Positions 15,497 to 23,798 of a DNA stretch of 64,000 nt are shown one piece after another; position 1 is the stretch's first letter, and the number at the start of each line of letters is the position of its first letter. The DNA is from Phenylobacterium conjunctum (GTDB lineage: Bacteria; Pseudomonadota; Alphaproteobacteria; Caulobacterales; Caulobacteraceae). The position numbers were made by a program, and so were the translations under genes. The notes under the pieces are model-generated. The model saw only the letters and a list, made by a program, of their open reading frames with translations, had not been told where the DNA came from and did not search any database. The DNA is taken from positions 1-64,000 of the forward strand of contig NZ_JBHTLQ010000003.1 in assembly GCF_042679085.1 (NCBI RefSeq), in the 5' to 3' direction.

Positions 15497-16567
15497 GTGG
15501 CGCATTCCACGGAGAAACGCATGGCGCGTGGGCAATCCGGCTCGGCTGTGAAGCGGAAGAAGAATGACACCGGTGTCAATGGTGGGGTAGAAGGCGGCAT
15601 GGACAAGGACACCCTGCTTTCCTTCTATCGCGATATGCTGATGATCCGCCGCTTCGAGGAGCGCGCCGGCCAGCTGTACGGCATGGGCCTGATTGGCGGC
15701 TTCTGTCACCTCTATATCGGCCAAGAGGCCATCGCCGTCGGCGTCCAGGCCATCAAGACGCCGGGCGACCAGGTGATCACCGGCTATCGCGACCACGGCC
15801 ACATGCTGGCCTGCGGCATGGACCCCAAGGAAGTCATGGCCGAGCTGACCGGCCGGGCCGGCGGTTCGTCCAAGGGCAAGGGCGGGTCGATGCACATGTT
15901 CTCGACGGCGGCGGACTTCTACGGCGGCCACGGGATCGTGGGCGCCCAGGTCAGCCTCGGCACCGGCCTGGCGCTGGCCAACAAGTACCGGGCTAACGGC
16001 AAGGTCGCCTTCGCCTATTTCGGCGACGGCGCGGCCAACCAGGGCCAAGTCTATGAGAGCTTCAACATGGCCGAGCTCTGGTCGCTGCCGATCGTCTATG
16101 TGATCGAGAACAACCAGTACGCCATGGGCACCTCCATCGAGCGCGCCTCGTCGGAGACCCACCTCTACAAGCGCGGCCAGTCCTTCAGGATCCCCGGCGA
16201 AGAGGTTGACGGCATGGACGTGCTGGCCGTCCGCGACGCTGCGGCCCGCGCCGCCGAGCATGCGCGCTCCGGCCAGGGCCCCTACATCCTGGAAATGAAG
16301 ACCTACCGCTATCGTGGCCACTCCATGAGCGACCCGGCGAAGTACCGGACGCGGGAGGAGGTCGACGAGGTCCGCAAGACCCGTGACCCCATCGACCACC
16401 TGCAGGAGCTGCTGGAGAAGAACGGCTGGGCCGACGAGGCCGCGCTGAAGGCCATCGACGCCGAGGTGAAGCGCATTGTCGCCGACGCCGCCGAGTTCGC
16501 CCGCACCTCCCCGGAGCCCGAACCGTCCGAACTCTACACCGACGTCTATCTGGAGGCCGCCCAGTGA
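15497..16567 (+). CDS. pdhA: Pyruvate dehydrogenase E1 component, alpha subunit
   Basis: A 356-residue E1-alpha, which with E1-beta decarboxylates pyruvate using thiamine diphosphate. The ThDP motif GDG...NN is complete (Gly176-Asp177-Gly178 and Asn205-Asn206). The conserved loop YRYRGHSMSDPAKYRTREEV follows near residue 270. The N-terminal 35 residues are basic and poorly conserved; GTG 15497 or ATG 15521 could both be the start. The stop overlaps the pdhB GTG by 4 bases, which suggests translational coupling. Confidence 0.97.
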   Translation: MAHSTEKRMARGQSGSAVKRKKNDTGVNGGVEGGMDKDTLLSFYRDMLMIRRFEERAGQLYGMGLIGGFCHLYIGQEAIAVGVQAIKTPGDQVITGYRDHGHMLACGMDPKEVMAELTGRAGGSSKGKGGSMHMFSTAADFYGGHGIVGAQVSLGTGLALANKYRANGKVAFAYFGDGAANQGQVYESFNMAELWSLPIVYVIENNQYAMGTSIERASSETHLYKRGQSFRIPGEEVDGMDVLAVRDAAARAAEHARSGQGPYILEMKTYRYRGHSMSDPAKYRTREEVDEVRKTRDPIDHLQELLEKNGWADEAALKAIDAEVKRIVADAAEFARTSPEPEPSELYTDVYLEAAQ

Positions 16568-17937
16568 CCGACGTCCTGATGCCCGCCCTGTCGCCCACCA
16601 TGGAAGAGGGCACCCTGGCCAAATGGCACGTGAAGAAGGGCGACACTGTGCGCAGCGGCGACGTGATCGCCGAGATCGAGACCGACAAGGCGACCATGGA
16701 GGTCGAAGCCGTCGATGAGGGCGTGATCGAGGAAATCCTGGTTCAGGAAGGGACCGAGGAGGTGAAGGTCAATACGCCCATCGCCCGCCTGTCCGGCGGC
16801 AGCGCTACGGCCTCGCCGCCGCCTCCGCCCACCTCTTCCGGCGAGCCTGGGAAGCAGCCGCCCGAAGCCGCCCAGCCGCAGCCCGAGGGCGAGGCGGCGA
16901 CGCCAGTCCCGGCCAAGACTGAGCTGCGCGATCCGGAACTTCCGGCCGACGCCAAGATGGTCAAGATCACCATCCGCGACGCCCTGCGCGACGCCATGGC
17001 CGAGGAGATGCGTCGCGACGACGCGGTGTTCCTGATGGGCGAGGAAGTCGCCCAGTACCAGGGCGCCTACAAGGTCAGCCGCGACCTGCTGCAGGAGTTT
17101 GGCGACCGCCGGGTGATCGACACCCCGATCACCGAGCACGGGTTCGCGGGCCTGGGCGTCGGCGCGGCCATGGCCGGCCTGAAGCCCATCGTGGAGTTCA
17201 TGACCTGGAACTTCGCGATGCAGGCCATCGACCACATCATCAATTCGGCGGCCAAGACGCTCTACATGTCGGGCGGCCAGATCAAGGCCTCCATCGTGTT
17301 CCGCGGGCCGAACGGCGCCGCGGCCCGTGTCGGCGCCCAACACAGCCAGGACTATTCGGCCTGGTACGCCCAGGTGCCGGGTCTGAAGGTCGTCGCGCCC
17401 TATGACGCCGCCGACGCCAAGGGCCTGTTGAAGGCTGCGATCCGCGATCCGAACCCGGTCGTCTTCCTCGAGCACGAGATGATGTACGGCCAGGAGTTCG
17501 AGATTCCGGAAGGGATCGACTGGGTCGTGCCAATCGGTAAGGCCCGCGTCCGCCGTGAGGGGACCGACGTCACCATCACCGCCCACTCGCGGATGGTGGG
17601 TTTGGCTCTCCAGGCGGCCGAGGAGTTGGCCGGCGCCGGGATCGAGGCGGAGGTCATCGACCTGCGCACCCTGCGTCCGCTTGACCACGAGACCATCGTC
17701 GAGAGCGTGAAGAAGACCAACCGTCTGGTGACGGTCGAGGAAGGCTGGGGTCCGATGGGCGTCGGCGCCGAGGTCATCGCGCGGGTGCTCGAGCACGCCT
17801 TCGACTATCTGGACGCCCCGCCCGCGCGGGTCTGCCAGGAAGACGTGCCGCTGCCCTACGCGGCCAATCTCGAGGCCCTGTCCCTGCCGTCGGTCGACAA
17901 GATCGTGAAGGCGGCCAAGGCCGTGGCCTACAAGTGA
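16564..17937 (+). CDS. pdhB: Pyruvate dehydrogenase E1 component, beta subunit with lipoyl domain
   Basis: A 457-residue E1-beta. An N-terminal lipoyl domain (residues 1-77) carries the lipoylated Lys42 in EIETDKATMEVEA. A Pro/Ala-rich linker (about 80-130) leads to the transketolase-like domain (about 131-457), with GLGVGAAMAGLKPIVEFMTW and QDYSAWYAQVPGLKV. A lipoyl domain on E1-beta is characteristic of Alphaproteobacteria. The GTG start overlaps pdhA, and the TGA stop overlaps the next gene's GTG. LipA, encoded 7 kb downstream, would modify this lysine. Confidence 0.97.
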   Translation: MTDVLMPALSPTMEEGTLAKWHVKKGDTVRSGDVIAEIETDKATMEVEAVDEGVIEEILVQEGTEEVKVNTPIARLSGGSATASPPPPPTSSGEPGKQPPEAAQPQPEGEAATPVPAKTELRDPELPADAKMVKITIRDALRDAMAEEMRRDDAVFLMGEEVAQYQGAYKVSRDLLQEFGDRRVIDTPITEHGFAGLGVGAAMAGLKPIVEFMTWNFAMQAIDHIINSAAKTLYMSGGQIKASIVFRGPNGAAARVGAQHSQDYSAWYAQVPGLKVVAPYDAADAKGLLKAAIRDPNPVVFLEHEMMYGQEFEIPEGIDWVVPIGKARVRREGTDVTITAHSRMVGLALQAAEELAGAGIEAEVIDLRTLRPLDHETIVESVKKTNRLVTVEEGWGPMGVGAEVIARVLEHAFDYLDAPPARVCQEDVPLPYAANLEALSLPSVDKIVKAAKAVAYK

Positions 17938-18335
17938 GCGAGGACGGCTTCACCTGGCATGCCGGAGGCTGCCATTGCGGCGGTGTCCGGTTCGAGGTGG
18001 CCTTGCCGGAGGTCGCGCCTGCGCAGACCTGCAACTGCTCCATGTGCGCCAAGACCGGCTTCATCCACCTGATCGTGCCGGAGAGCCGCTTCCGCCTGAC
18101 CAAGGGCGCGGAGCGACTGGTCGAGTACACTTTCAACACCCGGGTGGCGAAGCACCTGTTCTGCGCCGAGTGCGGGATCAAGAGTTTCTATCGTCCCCGG
18201 TCGAACCCGGATGGCTGGTCGGTCAACGCCCGCTGCCTGGACGAGGCGGTGAAGCTCGACCTGACCGCCTTCGACGGCCAGAACTGGGAGGCTAACGCCG
18301 ACCAACTGGCCCACCTGTCCCTGGAGCCGTCGTGA
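17934..18335 (+). CDS. GFA/CENP-V-type zinc protein inside the pdh operon
   Basis: A 133-residue protein of the glutathione-dependent formaldehyde-activating enzyme (GFA)/CENP-V family. Zinc ligands are complete: Cys13-x-Cys15, Cys33-x-Cys35-x2-Cys38 and Cys77-x2-Cys80. The family binds zinc and, in Gfa, is thought to bind or carry glutathione; many members have no known substrate. Its GTG start overlaps the pdhB stop by 4 bases, so it is translationally coupled to E1-beta, and pdhC starts 44 bases after it. A link to pyruvate dehydrogenase or to aldehyde or thiol chemistry around it is inference. Confidence 0.88.
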   Translation: MSEDGFTWHAGGCHCGGVRFEVALPEVAPAQTCNCSMCAKTGFIHLIVPESRFRLTKGAERLVEYTFNTRVAKHLFCAECGIKSFYRPRSNPDGWSVNARCLDEAVKLDLTAFDGQNWEANADQLAHLSLEPS

Positions 18336-18379
18336 GCCGGCTTCCAGCCCAAACCATCCCCCGCGCGTGAGGCGCCGAG

Positions 18380-19660
18380 ATGCCCATTGATGTTCTGATG
18401 CCCGCCCTGTCGCCCACCATGGAGGAGGGCACGCTTGCGAAGTGGCACGTGAAGCCCGGCGACAAGGTCCGCTCCGGCGACGTTATCGCCGAGATCGAGA
18501 CGGACAAGGCCACCATGGAGGTGGAGGCCGTCGACGAGGGCGTCGTCGAGCTGGTCCTGGTGCCGGAGGGCACGGAGGGCGTGAAGGTCAATACGCCGAT
18601 CGCGCGGCTGAGCGGGGAGGGGGAAGCTGCAAGTCCGGCCCCCGCGCTTGCCGCCGCCCCGGCCAAGGCGGAACAGCCTGCGCCGGCCAAGGTCGAGGCG
18701 CCAGCGCCCGTCGCGGCGCCGGCCGCCCCGGTGGCGAAGTCCGGCGACCGTGTGTTCGCCTCGCCCCTGGCGCGCCGGATCGCGGCGCAGAAGAACCTCG
18801 ACCTGTCGACCATCCAGGGCTCCGGCCCGCATGGCCGGATCATCAAGCGTGACGTGGACGCCGCCCAGCCTGGCGCCGCGCGTCCGGCTTCGGCCCCGGC
18901 CGCCAAGGGCGCTGCGCCCGCGCCGGTCAGCCGTCCGGTCCAGTCCCTGGCCCAGATGGGCATTCCGGACGGGACCTACGACCTGATCCCGCTGGACGGC
19001 ATGAAGAAGACGGTCGCCCGGCGGATGAGCGACAGCTTCCGCGACGTCCCGCACTTCCCCCTGACCATCGACCTGGAGATCGACGCCCTGCTGGCGGGCC
19101 GGACCAAGATCAACGCCATGCTGGAGAAGCGGGGCGTGAAGGTCAGCGTCAACGACCTGGTGATCAAGGCCGCCGCCATCGCCCTGAAGCAGGTGCCGGA
19201 GGCCAACGCCTCCTATTCGCCGGAAGGCATCGCCATGCACCACCATGCGGATATCGCGATGGCGGTGGCCATCGAGGGCGGGCTGATCACCCCGATCATC
19301 CGCGCGGCGGAGACCAAGGGCCTGGCCCAGATCGCGCTGGAGGCCAAGGACCTGGCCGAGCGGGCCCGCAGCCGCAAGCTGAAGCCCGATGAGTTCCAGG
19401 GCGGGACCTTCTCGATCTCGAACCTCGGCATGTTCGGCATCAAGGCCTTCGCCTCGATCATCAACGAGCCTCAGGGCTGTATCCTGTCGGTGGGCGCGGG
19501 CGAGCAGCGCCCGGTCGTGAAGAACGGCCAGCTGGCCGTGGCCACGGTGATGACCGTCACGCTCACCTGCGACCACCGGGTCGTGGACGGCGCGGTGGGG
19601 GCCCGCTGGCTGCAGGCGTTCAAGACGCTGATCGAAGACCCCATCACGATGATCGCCTGA
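18380..19660 (+). CDS. pdhC: Pyruvate dehydrogenase E2, dihydrolipoamide acetyltransferase
   Basis: A 426-residue E2, the core of the complex, which transfers the acetyl group to CoA. One lipoyl domain (1-77) carries Lys43 in ETDKATMEV and is nearly identical to that of PdhB. An Ala/Pro linker leads to the subunit-binding domain (FASPLARRIAAQKNLDL, about 132-165). A second linker precedes the catalytic domain, with His399 and Asp403 in CDHRVVDGAVGARW. ATG start 44 bases after the GFA gene. The lpd gene follows by 10 bases. Confidence 0.98.
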   Translation: MPIDVLMPALSPTMEEGTLAKWHVKPGDKVRSGDVIAEIETDKATMEVEAVDEGVVELVLVPEGTEGVKVNTPIARLSGEGEAASPAPALAAAPAKAEQPAPAKVEAPAPVAAPAAPVAKSGDRVFASPLARRIAAQKNLDLSTIQGSGPHGRIIKRDVDAAQPGAARPASAPAAKGAAPAPVSRPVQSLAQMGIPDGTYDLIPLDGMKKTVARRMSDSFRDVPHFPLTIDLEIDALLAGRTKINAMLEKRGVKVSVNDLVIKAAAIALKQVPEANASYSPEGIAMHHHADIAMAVAIEGGLITPIIRAAETKGLAQIALEAKDLAERARSRKLKPDEFQGGTFSISNLGMFGIKAFASIINEPQGCILSVGAGEQRPVVKNGQLAVATVMTVTLTCDHRVVDGAVGARWLQAFKTLIEDPITMIA

Positions 19661-19670
19661 GGAGCCGAAG

Positions 19671-21071
19671 ATGGATTTCGACGTCATCATCATCGGCTCG
19701 GGCCCCGGCGGCTATGTGACCGCAATCCGCGCCAGCCAGCTCGGCATGAAGGTCGCCATCGTTGAGCGCGAGAACCTTGGCGGGATCTGCCTGAACTGGG
19801 GCTGCATCCCGACCAAGGCGCTGCTGAAGTCCGGCGAGGTCTATGAGCAGCTCGGCCACCTGGGCGAGTATGGCCTGAAGGTCGAGAAGGCGAGCTTCGA
19901 CTTCGCCGGTGTGGTGCAGCGGTCGCGCAAGGTCGCGGCCCAGCTCAATTCCGGCGTCGGCTTCCTGATGAAGAAGCACAAGATCGAGGTTATCGAAGGT
20001 ACGGCCAAGCTGGAGAAGGGTTCGCCTGCGCCCAAGGTCGTGGTGGCCCTCAAGGCCGGCGGAACGCGCACGGTGCAGGCCAAGCACGTGATCCTGGCGA
20101 CCGGCGCGCGCGCCCGCACCATCCCCGCCATCGGCCTGGAGCCGGACGGCGAGCGAGTCTGGACCTACCGCGAGGCCCTGACCCCCAAGACCTGCCCGAA
20201 GTCGCTGATTGTCATCGGCTCCGGCGCCATCGGCATCGAGTTCGCCAGCTTCTACCGGGCGCTCGGCGCCGACGTGACGGTCATCGAGGCCCTGCCGCGC
20301 ATCCTGCCGGTGGAGGACGAAGAGGTCTCCAAGGCCGCCCAGAAGGCCTATGAGAAGCGCGGTCTGACGTTCCGGGCGGGCGCGAGCGTCAAGAAGCTGT
20401 CCAAGCTCAAGGCTGGCGTCTCCGTCGAGATCGAGGTCGCCGGCAAGGCCGAGAGCCTGGACGCCGAGGTGGCGATCGTCGCGGTCGGCATCGTCGGCAA
20501 TGTCGAGAACCTGGGGCTCGAAGCCCTGGGTGTGAAGATCGACCGTACCCACGTCGTGACCGACAGCCATTGCGCCACCGGCGTGCCCGGTCTCTACGCC
20601 ATCGGCGACGTGGCGGGGCCGCCCTGGCTGGCGCACAAGGCGAGCCACGAGGGCGTGCACTGCATCGAGCACATCGCCGGCGTGCCGTCGTCCAATCTGA
20701 ACTCCCCGATCCCGGGCTGCACCTATTCCACGCCGCAGATCGCGTCAGTGGGCCTGACCGAGGCCGCGGCCAAGGAGAAGGGGATCGCGGTCAAGGTCGG
20801 CCGCTTCCCGTTCCGGGTGAACGGCAAGGCCATTGCGGCGGGGGAGACCGAGGGTTTCGTCAAGACGGTGTTCGACGCCAAGACCGGCGCCCTGATCGGG
20901 GCCCACATGATCGGCACCGAGGTCACGGAGATGATCCAGGGCTTCACCGTGGCGATCACCCTGGAGGCCACGGAAGCCGAGCTGCACGCTACCGTCTTCC
21001 CGCACCCGACCATGAGTGAGGCCATGCACGAGGCCTCGCTGGATGCGTTCGGCCTGGTGCTTCACGTCTAG
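19671..21071 (+). CDS. lpdA: Dihydrolipoyl dehydrogenase (E3)
   Basis: A 466-residue flavoprotein that reoxidises dihydrolipoamide with NAD+. FAD binding is seen in IIGSGPGG (residues 7-14), the redox-active disulfide in GGICLNWGCIPTKALL (Cys40, Cys45) and the C-terminal catalytic His445-Glu450 pair in HPTMSEAMHEASLDAFG. The NAD motif GSGAIGIEFASFYRALG is near residue 183. It closes the pdh operon, 10 bases after pdhC. A TetR operator-like palindrome lies just downstream. Confidence 0.98.
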   Translation: MDFDVIIIGSGPGGYVTAIRASQLGMKVAIVERENLGGICLNWGCIPTKALLKSGEVYEQLGHLGEYGLKVEKASFDFAGVVQRSRKVAAQLNSGVGFLMKKHKIEVIEGTAKLEKGSPAPKVVVALKAGGTRTVQAKHVILATGARARTIPAIGLEPDGERVWTYREALTPKTCPKSLIVIGSGAIGIEFASFYRALGADVTVIEALPRILPVEDEEVSKAAQKAYEKRGLTFRAGASVKKLSKLKAGVSVEIEVAGKAESLDAEVAIVAVGIVGNVENLGLEALGVKIDRTHVVTDSHCATGVPGLYAIGDVAGPPWLAHKASHEGVHCIEHIAGVPSSNLNSPIPGCTYSTPQIASVGLTEAAAKEKGIAVKVGRFPFRVNGKAIAAGETEGFVKTVFDAKTGALIGAHMIGTEVTEMIQGFTVAITLEATEAELHATVFPHPTMSEAMHEASLDAFGLVLHV

Positions 21072-21093
21072 TTTCGGGCACATTGAGTCTTTG

Positions 21094-21123
21094 CGTAACG
21101 GTCGTTATATAACGAGCGTTACG
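21094..21123. promoter_or_regulatory. 30-bp near-perfect palindrome, candidate operator of downstream TetR gene
   Basis: The 30 bases from CGTAACG to CGTTACG read the same on both strands except for one mismatched pair (positions 8 and 23). Two interleaved palindromes are visible: an outer GTAACG/CGTTAC and an inner CGTTATATAACG. It ends 11 bases before the GTG of the TetR gene, the expected place for an autoregulatory operator, and may overlap the promoter. Confidence 0.72.
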
Positions 21124-21134
21124 CGGAGGTTCGA

Positions 21135-21716
21135 GTGCCCAGGATCGTTGACGCGGCTGCGCGCCGTGACGCCTTTGTTGAGGTCGCCGCTGATCTGATC
21201 GCGGCCGAGGGATTGGAGGGCGCCAGTCTTCGGCGGGTGGCTGCCGCCGCCGGCTGCACTACTGGAGCGGTGACCCATTATTTCGGCAGCCGAGATGTCC
21301 TGCTGGCCGCGGTGTTGCGGCAGGCGCATGACGCCGCCCAGGCCCGCATGGAGGCTGCGGCGATGCAAGTCCCGGACCCCATGTCCAGGTTGCGCACGGT
21401 GTTGCACGAGGCGCTGCCGCTGGACGCGCTGCGTCGCAGGGAGTGGCTGGTATGGCTGGCCTTCTGGGCCGCCTCAACAAGCGATCCGATCCTCGCTGAA
21501 GACAACCGAACGCGCTACCGAATATGGCGCGACCGGCTCCTGCAGTTGGTGACGCCCCTGTCTGATGCGCCCGACGAGACCGTCGATCTCCTGGTGGCGG
21601 CCGTCGATGGGTTGGGCCTTGACCTCATTTTGCGGGGGCAGGGCGGGAGGTCTGCGGACCACGCGATGGCCAGGCTTGAGGCGCTCCTGGGCCGTCTGCT
21701 GGCGGCCGGACGATGA
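21135..21716 (+). CDS. TetR-family regulator (BetI-like)
   Basis: A 193-residue TetR-type repressor. The helix-turn-helix lies at about residues 28-52 (GASLRRVAAAAGCTTGAVTH, then YFGSRDVLL). The ligand domain, with a WLVWLAFWAAS helix, resembles BetI-type regulators, though no betaine genes adjoin. The GTG start at 21135 has CGGAGG upstream. It overlaps the next gene by 4 bases (ATGA), so the two form one operon, presumably self-repressed through the 30-bp palindrome. The ligand is unknown. Confidence 0.88.
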   Translation: MPRIVDAAARRDAFVEVAADLIAAEGLEGASLRRVAAAAGCTTGAVTHYFGSRDVLLAAVLRQAHDAAQARMEAAAMQVPDPMSRLRTVLHEALPLDALRRREWLVWLAFWAASTSDPILAEDNRTRYRIWRDRLLQLVTPLSDAPDETVDLLVAAVDGLGLDLILRGQGGRSADHAMARLEALLGRLLAAGR

Positions 21717-22129
21717 GGCGCGCCCTCGCGATCAGTCTTGCGGTCACGGACTTGTTGTTCCTGGCCTATTGGAGCACATCCCTGCTGGCCCTGGCCGGAG
21801 TGGTCCATGTTTCCCCCGACGCAATGTATGCGGGCTATGACCAGCCTCGTGTCATCGCCTGGAACTGGTCTTTTCTGCCACTGGACCTGGCCTTTTCGGT
21901 CTCTGGCCTGCTCGCGGTCCGGGCGGCCCGGCGAGGAAGCCCCATTTGGCGGCCCTTGGCCCTGATCTCCTTGGCGTTCACAGTGGCCGCCGGCGGCATG
22001 GCGATCGGGTACTGGACCCTGCTGGGGGAATTCAATCCGTCGTGGTTTCTGCCCAACCTCGCCTTGGTAGTCTGGCCGATGGCCTTTCTTCCAGGCCTGA
22101 TCCGGGAGACGGCGTCGCCGCCCGCCTGA
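21713..22129 (+). CDS. Small four-helix membrane protein (DUF5360/YvaD-like)
   Basis: A 138-residue membrane protein with four predicted helices at about 5-27, 45-65 (FLPLDLAFSVSGLLAV), 78-100 and 108-128. The pattern of a polar YDQPRVIAWNWSFLPLD loop before helix 2 resembles the YvaD/DUF5360 family of unknown function; I assign this from memory and it needs a profile search. It is translationally coupled to the TetR gene upstream, so it is probably expressed only when that repressor is released. The TGA stop abuts the stop of the convergent ligase gene. Confidence 0.65.
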   Translation: MRRALAISLAVTDLLFLAYWSTSLLALAGVVHVSPDAMYAGYDQPRVIAWNWSFLPLDLAFSVSGLLAVRAARRGSPIWRPLALISLAFTVAAGGMAIGYWTLLGEFNPSWFLPNLALVVWPMAFLPGLIRETASPPA

Positions 22130-23686
22130 TCAGGCGGCGCGGCGGCTGTCGGCCTCGACCGTGCGCTGGATGGCGACATAGTCAGTCTTGCCGGTGCCCA
22201 GCACCGGGATCTCGGCCACCTTGATAATCTTGCGCGGTACGGCCAGTTCCGGCGCGCCGATCGATTGGGCGTAGGCGACCAGCGGGCTGGCGTCCGCGTC
22301 GATACGGTCGGTGACCAGGATCAGGCGCTCGCCCTTCTTGGGGTCCGGCATGGCGATCACCGCATGGCGGTTGTCGGGCCAGACGGCCGAGGCCAGGTCC
22401 TCAGCGGCGGTGAGGGACACCATCTCGCCGCCGACCTTGGCGAAGCGCTTCACCCGGCCGAGGATCTTGATCCAGTGATCCTTGGTGACGTCGACGACAT
22501 CGCCGGTGTCATGCCAGCCGTCTGTCGGGGCCTCTACCGAGCCGTCCGGATTGAGATAGCCGGCCATGACGTTCGGCCCGCGCACATAGAGGCGGCCGCC
22601 ATCGGGAATGCCTTCCACCGAGTCCAGGCGCGTTTCCATGCCGGGCAGCAGGCCGCCGACGGTGCCGCGACGGTTGTCGGTGGGCTTGTTGACCGCGATC
22701 ACCGGCGCGGCCTCGGTGGCGCCATAGCCTTCCAGAACAGGCACGCCGCCGAACTTGTCATTGATCAGGGTGTGGGTCTCTTCCCGAACCTTTTCAGCGC
22801 CGCAGACAATGAACTTCAGGCCGGACATCTCGTCCTTCTCGGCCACGCGGGCGTACTGGTTCACGAAGGTGTCGGTGGCCAGCAGGATGGAGGCCTTGGC
22901 GTCCTTCAGCAGCGGCGGGATCATCTTCACGTGCAGCGGCGAGGGATACTCGAACGCCTTCATGCCGGTCAGGATCGGCAGCAGCACGCCGCCGGTCAGA
23001 CCGAAGCAGTGGAAGGTCGGCAGCGGGTTGAACATCACCCAGTCGGGATCGAGGTCGATGTGGGCGGCGATCTGGTTGACGTTGGCGACCAGGTTTTCCT
23101 GGGTCAGCACCACGCCCTTGGGCACGCCGAAGCTGCCGGAGGTGAAGAGAATCACCCCGGGATCGCTGGGCTTGGTCGCGGTGACGAACGGGGCGGGCAT
23201 GGCGGCGGCGGTGGCCGCGAACACCTTGTCGGCGAGGCCGACCTTTTCCCGGACGTCTTCGAGATAGACGACCTTGGAGATGCTCTCGAGGGCGTCGACC
23301 AGGTCGTGCAGCTGGCCCTGCTCGATGAACTTGTTGGCGGTGAGCACGTGCTTCACCCCGGCCAGTTCGCAGGCGCCCTTCAGGTTCCGGATCCCGGCCG
23401 TGAAGTTCAGCATGGTCGGCACCCGGCCGAAGGCGTGCAGGGCGAAAAAGGTCACCACCGCGCCGGAACTGGCGGGCAGCATGACGCCCACCCGTTCGCC
23501 TCGCTTTGTGAAGGCCGCGATCTTGCGGCCGAGCGCAAACGCGGCCCGGACCAGATCGGTATAGCTTAGGGGGTTGCGGTCCTGATCCTCGAGGATCGGC
23601 TTCTTGGCGCCGTACTTGGCGCGGGCGTCGAGCAGGGCCTGAAAGACCGTCTTCTCGTTTTCACGCGGATCATATTGACGCGACAA
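22130..23686 (-). CDS. AMP-forming acyl-CoA/acyl-ACP synthetase (Aas-like)
   Basis: A 518-residue AMP-binding ligase that activates a fatty or related acid via an acyl-AMP. Motifs are ILFTSGSFGVPKGVVLTQEN (A3), YGATEAAP (A5), GWHDTGDVVDV (A7) and the adenylation lysine in VLGTGKTDY near the end. The N-terminal style (TMLNFTAGIRNLKGACELAG) resembles the synthetase half of Aas, the lysophospholipid acyltransferase/acyl-ACP synthetase, but no PlsC-type domain is attached. The TTG at 23686 is chosen because GGGAGG lies 9 bases upstream; a longer frame exists. Exact acyl substrate unknown. Confidence 0.85.
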   Translation of the reverse strand: MSRQYDPRENEKTVFQALLDARAKYGAKKPILEDQDRNPLSYTDLVRAAFALGRKIAAFTKRGERVGVMLPASSGAVVTFFALHAFGRVPTMLNFTAGIRNLKGACELAGVKHVLTANKFIEQGQLHDLVDALESISKVVYLEDVREKVGLADKVFAATAAAMPAPFVTATKPSDPGVILFTSGSFGVPKGVVLTQENLVANVNQIAAHIDLDPDWVMFNPLPTFHCFGLTGGVLLPILTGMKAFEYPSPLHVKMIPPLLKDAKASILLATDTFVNQYARVAEKDEMSGLKFIVCGAEKVREETHTLINDKFGGVPVLEGYGATEAAPVIAVNKPTDNRRGTVGGLLPGMETRLDSVEGIPDGGRLYVRGPNVMAGYLNPDGSVEAPTDGWHDTGDVVDVTKDHWIKILGRVKRFAKVGGEMVSLTAAEDLASAVWPDNRHAVIAMPDPKKGERLILVTDRIDADASPLVAYAQSIGAPELAVPRKIIKVAEIPVLGTGKTDYVAIQRTVEADSRRAA

Positions 23687-23798
23687 GGGCGAAAACCTCC
23701 CCGACTGTTTCGCCGGTATTTTGTTGGAGGAGCAGGGTAGCCGCGCCCCCTGGCCTTGAAAAGACTTGTTACATTCCGTGAGTCCGACGGCCGCCGGG

